This document shows, in pieces, positions 24,104-28,082 of a stretch of 28,082 bases of DNA (positions are counted from its first letter, which is position 1; every line of letters starts with the position of its first letter). The translations under genes and the position numbers were made by a program. The stretch comes from G963674505 sp964575975. GTDB lineage: Bacteria; Desulfobacterota; Desulfobacteria; Desulfobacterales; SKZT01. The stretch spans positions 1-28,082 of the forward strand of contig CAZNTU010000062.1 in assembly GCA_964575975.1 (NCBI GenBank), given 5' to 3'. A model generated the notes under the pieces. It was not told the DNA's origin. It saw only the letters and a list, made by a program, of their open reading frames with translations, and ran no database searches.

Positions 24104-24352
24104 CTCGACACGGGACAAGAAAGGAGAGAACGAGCATGGGATCCATTTGCGCATCCCGCAAGCTCTTCCAAAGCAATTTGCATGCCACCCTTGCGCATTT
24201 GCGCGGCGAAAGTCGCCTTTCCTGCGCCAACGCGCCATCCTCGGCGAAATGCAGTACAATCCGACGCATCCACGAATCCCGCAAAATATTTACGAAAAAT
24301 TGTCTGTCCGCAAAACAAAGCGATTTTTCAGCAAAAAGGCGAGACGGACCGC

Positions 24353-24480
24353 CGACCTAAAAGTCACATGCCTGCTCGCGGGCGATTCTCAATAGGTTGA
24401 GAGGATGACGTAGCGGCTTGTTTTTATAAGGCAATGTCCAAGCCGCGACAGAAATGTCGCGCCCGGCGACCTAAATGTCG
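24353..24480. repeat. Three copies of a short palindromic motif after hemW
   Basis: CGACCTAAAAGTCA (24353-24366), CGACAGAAATGTCG (24446-24459) and CGACCTAAATGTCG (24467-24480). The second extends to a perfect GCGACA-GAAA-TGTCGC hairpin with a GNRA-type loop (24445-24460). An 8-bp stem GCGGCTTG/CAAGCCGC (24413-24420 and 24439-24446) sits beside it. The last copy ends four nt from the hemW-like stop codon, so the hairpins would form at the 3' end of that transcript. Confidence 0.65.
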
Positions 24481-24483
24481 TCC

Positions 24484-25659
24484 CTAATCGATTTCGCGAA
24501 CCAAAAGCCCGCAAATGCCGTCATGAAAGCGCATTCCTTTGAATGTCGGCGCGCAGCGGTCTTGCGACAGAGTCAAAAAGCCCTCTTCGACAAGGCGGGC
24601 AAGAGGTTGGGCGAATATCTCCCCAAAAGGAATGTCGAACTTGGCCTCGAACTCCCTCGGATCGATTCCGTCGGTCGTTCTCAAGCCCAGGAAAACGGAT
24701 TCGATCATTTGCTGCTCCATCGACAAGGTCTCGGATTCTTCCACGGGGAATTTGCCGGTCTCCACCTTTTTAATATAGGCTGCAACCGAGGATGTGTTCC
24801 AGGAACGGACCGGGTGCAGATATGAGTGGGCGGAGGGTCCGAGACCGAGGTAGGGAGAGAAATTCCAGTATTTCGAATTGTGGCGGGAACGGAATTTCTT
24901 CGGATGTGCCGAATCGGCTTTGGCGAAATTGGAGATTTCATACGGAGGATACCCGAGATCGGACAGATAGCTTAGAGTGAAGGAGAAAAGGCGGGCGACG
25001 GCGTTTTCCTCGGGCGTCGCGATGGCGCCGCTTTCCGCGGCCGCGCCCATCGGGGAGTCCCCCTCGTACGTGAGCGTGTAGCACGACAGATGCTCGGGAT
25101 TCAAGGAAAGGGCTTGAGCCAGGTCGTTTTCCCAGTCTTTCCGGGTCTGTCCCGGAAGACCGTAGATCAGATCGAGCCCTATGTTTTCGAAACCGGCTTC
25201 GCGGGCGAAATCCACGGACTTGGCAGCTTGGACGGAGGAATGTATTCGGCCGAGAAACTCTAGGTTTTCGTCTTGGAACGACTGGGCGCCGATGTTGATC
25301 CTGTCGATTCCCGCTTCGAAATAACCCCGCAACCTCTTTTCGGATGCGGTCCCAGGATTGGCCTCTATCGTGACCTCGAGGTCTTCCGAAACGAATAGGC
25401 GGCTACGGATCCGCCCCAGAATGCGGGTCGCTTCGTCGGGGGTAAGCAAGGAAGGGGTGCCGCCTCCGAAATATACGGAATCGAATCGCAAACCGCGATT
25501 TGCGTGAAGTTCGATTTCTCTTAAGACGGACTGAACATAGGCTTTTTTGAGGGAAAGGTCCGTTATGGAAAAAAAATGGCAATAAGGGCATTTTCTTGCG
25601 CAAAACGGAACATGAATGTAAAGGCCGGCGCAAACGCCGGTTTTTTGGCGCGAAATCAG
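24484..25659 (-). CDS. hemW: HemW-like radical SAM protein, non-canonical start
   Basis: About 391 aa, the usual HemW length. Family features: N-terminal GLYIHVPFC followed by the radical SAM cluster motif C-x3-C-x2-C (CARKCPYC, coded at about 25603-25580), YFGGGTPSLL, GLDLIYGLPGQT, and NSKYWNFSPYLGLGPSAHSY in the C-terminal half. HemW is a heme-binding chaperone related to the coproporphyrinogen dehydrogenase HemN. The frame is open back to a stop at 25732-25734 but contains no ATG, GTG or TTG before the cluster motif. The nearest is TTG at 25491, which would remove the cluster. A CTG at 25659 or ATT at 25656 lies 5-8 nt after GGGAGG, and the former is used here. A one-base sequence error near 25676 could instead restore a TTG start overlapping the korC stop. 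It is the last gene of the kor operon. Confidence 0.82.
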   Translation of the reverse strand: MISRQKTGVCAGLYIHVPFCARKCPYCHFFSITDLSLKKAYVQSVLREIELHANRGLRFDSVYFGGGTPSLLTPDEATRILGRIRSRLFVSEDLEVTIEANPGTASEKRLRGYFEAGIDRINIGAQSFQDENLEFLGRIHSSVQAAKSVDFAREAGFENIGLDLIYGLPGQTRKDWENDLAQALSLNPEHLSCYTLTYEGDSPMGAAAESGAIATPEENAVARLFSFTLSYLSDLGYPPYEISNFAKADSAHPKKFRSRHNSKYWNFSPYLGLGPSAHSYLHPVRSWNTSSVAAYIKKVETGKFPVEESETLSMEQQMIESVFLGLRTTDGIDPREFEAKFDIPFGEIFAQPLARLVEEGFLTLSQDRCAPTFKGMRFHDGICGLLVREID

Positions 25660-25681
25660 ACCCGCCTCCCGCCGTTTTTGT

Positions 25682-26224
25682 TCAAACGTGCTTCTCCGCC
25701 ATTTCCAGTCCCAAGTCCAGGGCTTTTTGGTTCATGGCGAGAAAGTCGGGGTTGATCCTCGACTCTAAGGTCTTCATGATGGATTCCGGTTTTACGAGAT
25801 TGGTGATGCCAATCACGGCCCCGAGCATGCAGATGTTCAATACGAGGGGCTTGCCGATTTTCTCCATGACTGTGTCGTAGATGGGAAGTTCCCTCTGAAT
25901 GGAATCTACTTTTTTCCAGGTTTTCACGTAATGCGTATCTGTAATCAGCGTCCCGCCGGGCCTGGGAATGGTATGGAACTTGTTGTACGCCTCCTGGGTC
26001 AGGCATACCAGAACGTTCGGCTGAGTCACTTTCGGGAAGAAAATTTGGGAGTCGCTGATTATGACGTCGCTTCGGGTCGCCCCGCCTCTGGCCTCGGGGC
26101 CGTACGACTGGGCCTGGACCGCCACGAGACCTTCCTGGAGGACGGCGGCCTCCGCCAGGATAATCGCCGCCGTTATCACCCCCTGGCCGCCGGAGCCGGA
26201 AAAAACCAATCTGCATCTTTCCAT
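25682..26224 (-). CDS. korC: 2-oxoacid:acceptor oxidoreductase gamma subunit
   Basis: A 180-aa protein of the catalytic gamma domain family (KorC/PorG/VorC type). The N-terminal LVFSGSGGQGVITAAIILAEAAV and YGPEARGGATRSDVIIS (about 42-58) are hallmark motifs, and LVCLTQEAYNKF fits the same fold. The gamma domain completes the 2-oxoacid:ferredoxin oxidoreductase, which decarboxylates a 2-oxoacid with CoA and reduces ferredoxin in the cytoplasm. The ATG lies one base after the korB stop, with GAGGAA in the korB end as ribosome site. The substrate (2-oxoglutarate or a branched-chain 2-oxoacid) cannot be separated from the sequence alone. Confidence 0.9.
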   Translation of the reverse strand: MERCRLVFSGSGGQGVITAAIILAEAAVLQEGLVAVQAQSYGPEARGGATRSDVIISDSQIFFPKVTQPNVLVCLTQEAYNKFHTIPRPGGTLITDTHYVKTWKKVDSIQRELPIYDTVMEKIGKPLVLNICMLGAVIGITNLVKPESIMKTLESRINPDFLAMNQKALDLGLEMAEKHV

Positions 26225-26225
26225 A

Positions 26226-27035
26226 TTATTGTTTCCTCTTTTGCTGCGCCCGTTGGATGATCTTGTCGTACTCCCGTGTGTATTCGGGAAGTTCCTTCTG
26301 CACGAAAATCCCCCTTTCGATCAGCTCCGGAGATTTCTCCTTGGCTTTGGACCCTACGGGAGTCGTGATTTCCTTCAGGGTTTTAACCATATCGACGGCG
26401 CTTCCCGCCTTGTTTTTCCGACCGAAATATGTCGGGCACTGCGTCATGATTTCGACAACGGAGAAGCCCTCGTGCAAAATCGCCTCCCTGAAAAGCTCGG
26501 CCATCTGCTTCGCGTGGTACGTGGTGGTTCGCGCCACGAAGGTGGCCCCTGCGGCCTTGGAAAGCTCCACCACGTCGAATGACTGGTCGATATTGTAGTA
26601 AGGAGCGGTAGTCGCCAGGGTCCCGGCCCCGGAAAGAGGAGAGTATTGTCCGCCGGTCATGCCGTAAATGCGATTGTTCATGACGATCGCGGTGATGTCG
26701 ATGTTTCGGCGTGCCGCATGGATGAAATGGTTTCCGCCGATCGCCAGCGCGTCGCCGTCGCCCATGGGAACGATCACGTTCAGTTCGGGCATGCTCAGCT
26801 TTATACCGGTGGCGAACGCCAGCGCCCTCCCGTGGATCGTGTGCATCGTGTGGACGTCCACATAGCCCGTGATACGCGCCGAACACCCGATCCCCGACAC
26901 CATCACGATCTCGTTCTTGCTCATGCCAAGACTGTCGAACGCCCTCAACAAAGCGTTCAGCACCATTCCATGGCCGCACCCCGGACACCAGATGTGAGGA
27001 AAAAACCTTTCGCGAATATAGTCTTTGATAGCCAT
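26226..27035 (-). CDS. korB: 2-oxoacid:ferredoxin oxidoreductase beta (TPP-binding) subunit
   Basis: A 269-aa protein. It has CPGCGHGMVLNAL near the N-terminus (iron-sulfur ligands with SGIGCSARI and, later, TQCPTY), the TPP/Mg motif GDGDALAIGGNHFIHAARRN and the closing NNRIYGMTGGQYSP. These are standard for KorB/VorB-type beta subunits that need no separate ferredoxin subunit to be recognisable. The start at ATG 27035 (GAGGGG seven nt upstream) is preferred to a TTG at 27041 that overlaps the korA stop. It is tightly coupled with korA and korC. Confidence 0.93.
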   Translation of the reverse strand: MAIKDYIRERFFPHIWCPGCGHGMVLNALLRAFDSLGMSKNEIVMVSGIGCSARITGYVDVHTMHTIHGRALAFATGIKLSMPELNVIVPMGDGDALAIGGNHFIHAARRNIDITAIVMNNRIYGMTGGQYSPLSGAGTLATTAPYYNIDQSFDVVELSKAAGATFVARTTTYHAKQMAELFREAILHEGFSVVEIMTQCPTYFGRKNKAGSAVDMVKTLKEITTPVGSKAKEKSPELIERGIFVQKELPEYTREYDKIIQRAQQKRKQ

Positions 27036-27037
27036 GG

Positions 27038-28081
27038 TCAAACCCCTCTTCCGTGAATCAGCCTAAGCATGCTCTTGATGTCCGTGGGAGTTATAAAGGA
27101 GCCGTCGACGCGGTTTACGAGAAACACGCGCTCGGGTTTGTCCACGGAAACCTTCACCTGACGAAAAACCTGCCCCATGTTCATTTCCACGACCACGACG
27201 ATATCGGCTTTTTCGCACTTTTCCCGTACAAGGTCGCCGTGGAAAGGCCAAAGAGTCTGCAATTCCAAAAGCCCCAGCCGCTCGCCTCTCTTCCTTCGGT
27301 TCTCCACATGATGAAGCGCCGACCGTGCCGACGAGCCGTATGAAATAAGAATGGTCTTGGCGTCTTCCAGATAGTATTCCTTGTATTTCGTCAGAGTGTT
27401 CACGTTGTTTCGAATCTTGTCCGTCAAATGGTGGATGAGACCGTCGACGATGGCGGGATTGGTCGTCGGGAAACCCCACATGTCGTGATAAAGACCGGTG
27501 ACGTTGTACCGATGGACTCCTCCGAAGTCGGACATGGGAAGTCGGCCGTCCTCCCTCGGGAGATAGGGGTGGTAATCGACCCCTTCCTTGACGGAGGTCT
27601 TGAGTCTTTCCACCAGGGGTATTTCGCCCGGTTCCGGAACGACCAGCCTTTCCCGCATATGGCCCACGACTTCGTCGAACAAAAGAATCACGGGAGTCCG
27701 GTAGGTTTCGGCGACGTTGAACGCTTCGATGGTGACAAGGAAGACATCCTGGTGGTTGGAAGCGGTCATCACGACAATGGCATGGTCGCCGTGGGTGCCC
27801 CACCTGGCCTGCATGACGTCGCCTTGCGCGCCGCTGGTGGGCAGTCCCGTGGACGGACCTCCGCGTTGCACGTTCACCACGACGCAGGGAATTTCGGCCA
27901 TGACGGCGTATCCAAGAGCTTCCTGCTTCAAGGAAAACCCGGGGCCGCTCGTCGCGGTCATCGCCTTTTTTCCCGTGAGGGAGGCGCCGATTATGGCGCA
28001 CATGGACGCGATTTCATCCTCCATTTGTATGAACTTGCCGCCGACTTGAGGAAGCCTGACCGACAGCGATTCGGCAATCTC
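27038..28081 (-). CDS. korA: 2-oxoacid:ferredoxin oxidoreductase alpha subunit, 5' end outside window
   Basis: 347 aa are visible and the frame remains open to the window edge, so the N-terminus is missing. The first visible residues (EIAESLSVRLPQVGGKFIQ) run straight into MEDEIASM. Family motifs are QMEDEIASMCAIIGAS, TATSGPGFSLKQEALGYA, VNVQRGGPSTGLPT and, at the C-terminal end, the domain with ISYGSSARSALHHV and VVVEMNMGQVFRQV. This is the pyrimidine-binding/alpha subunit of the KorABC complex. Compared with the usual 370-380 aa, perhaps 30 residues lie outside. A small ferredoxin-like KorD subunit, if present, would be upstream beyond the window. Confidence 0.93.
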   Translation of the reverse strand, partial: EIAESLSVRLPQVGGKFIQMEDEIASMCAIIGASLTGKKAMTATSGPGFSLKQEALGYAVMAEIPCVVVNVQRGGPSTGLPTSGAQGDVMQARWGTHGDHAIVVMTASNHQDVFLVTIEAFNVAETYRTPVILLFDEVVGHMRERLVVPEPGEIPLVERLKTSVKEGVDYHPYLPREDGRLPMSDFGGVHRYNVTGLYHDMWGFPTTNPAIVDGLIHHLTDKIRNNVNTLTKYKEYYLEDAKTILISYGSSARSALHHVENRRKRGERLGLLELQTLWPFHGDLVREKCEKADIVVVVEMNMGQVFRQVKVSVDKPERVFLVNRVDGSFITPTDIKSMLRLIHGRGV

Positions 28082-28082
28082 G

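Larger units (their letters stand above)
23819..24483. other. 665-nt intergenic region with several palindromes, no convincing gene
   Basis: The region lies downstream of the HemW-like gene and upstream of the chemosensory cluster, so it must carry the latter's promoter. I could not identify that promoter. Short open frames exist on both strands between 24019 and 24400, but they overlap one another, have no family features and share the same palindromic DNA, so I treat them as non-coding. Structures seen: a 7-bp hairpin ATGGCTT/AAGCCAT (23881-23899) about 63 nt before the cheB-like start, a 17-bp inverted repeat (24023-24103), an 8-bp hairpin (24413-24446) and three copies of a CGAC-N6-GTC motif (24353-24480). 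Confidence 0.55.

Noticed and set aside
24019..24400. Several 60-100 aa open frames on both strands in the gap before the che cluster
   Set aside because: They overlap each other in several frames, lack ribosome sites and family features, and run through palindromic repeats.
25625..25646. Hairpin CCGGCG-CAAA-CGCCGG followed by T6, resembling a + strand terminator
   Set aside because: No + strand gene ends here, and it lies inside the coding start of the hemW-like gene on the - strand, where the T-run would be on the wrong side.
25660..25690. Programmed -1 frameshift joining a TTG start to hemW
   Set aside because: The slippery run is C AAA AAC rather than the ideal A AAA AAC, and a non-canonical start or a base-count error is simpler. 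It is kept only as an alternative.

Overview
The window looks like chromosomal DNA from a strictly anaerobic or facultatively anaerobic bacterium. The supporting signs are a diderm-style envelope (periplasmic binding protein, membrane chemoreceptor), a ferredoxin-linked 2-oxoacid oxidoreductase and a complex-I-like membrane machine. Base composition is moderately GC-rich. The combination, together with a ParA carrying an MJ0042-type zinc ribbon, fits Desulfobacterota-like or other deep diderm lineages, but the phylum cannot be fixed from the sequence alone. No rRNA, tRNA, transposase, integrase or CRISPR array was seen.

Region 1 (1-7573, + strand) is a compact six-gene operon with the order and families of hydrogenase-4: HyfB-, HyfC-, HyfE-, HyfF-, HyfG- and HyfI-like subunits. 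The large subunit (503 aa, NuoC-NuoD fusion) has lost all four Ni-Fe cysteines: the first pair is A205/T208 and the second is S468/N471. The antiporter-like pump subunits and the small-subunit [4Fe-4S] site are intact. It is therefore an energy-converting hydrogenase-related (Ehr) complex rather than a hydrogenase, and its redox substrate is unknown. A strong bidirectional hairpin separates it from the convergent genes that follow.

Region 2 (7726-9923, - strand) holds a left-handed beta-helix (hexapeptide-repeat) protein and a Uma2-type PD-(D/E)XK nuclease-fold protein.

Region 3 (10243-23818, - strand) is one long co-directional cluster. In transcription order it runs: degenerate CheB, CheW, CheY, a small HAMP membrane protein, a 1021-aa CheA, a second degenerate CheB, a zinc-ribbon ParA ATPase, an SsuC/TauC-like permease, an SsuB/TauB-like ATPase, a LivK-type binding protein, and a dCache-HAMP methyl-accepting chemotaxis protein. 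Most gaps are short (3-74 nt), with longer ones of 111 and 129 nt. Both CheB proteins keep intact receiver domains but have lost the catalytic Ser and His of the methylesterase, and no CheR lies nearby. This suggests a chemosensory system that signals without classical methylation adaptation and is physically linked to a solute-transport module and a ParA positioning ATPase. This cluster is the best candidate for an undescribed system.

Region 4 (23819-24483) is a 665-nt gap without a convincing gene. It holds a perfect 17-bp inverted repeat and three copies of a short palindromic motif.

Region 5 (24484-28082, - strand) holds korA (cut by the window end), korB and korC of a 2-oxoacid:ferredoxin oxidoreductase, followed by a HemW-like radical SAM protein whose N-terminus is only reachable from a non-canonical start codon. 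Kor would reduce ferredoxin, a plausible electron donor or acceptor for the Ehr complex, but the two loci are about 20 kb apart and this link is inference.
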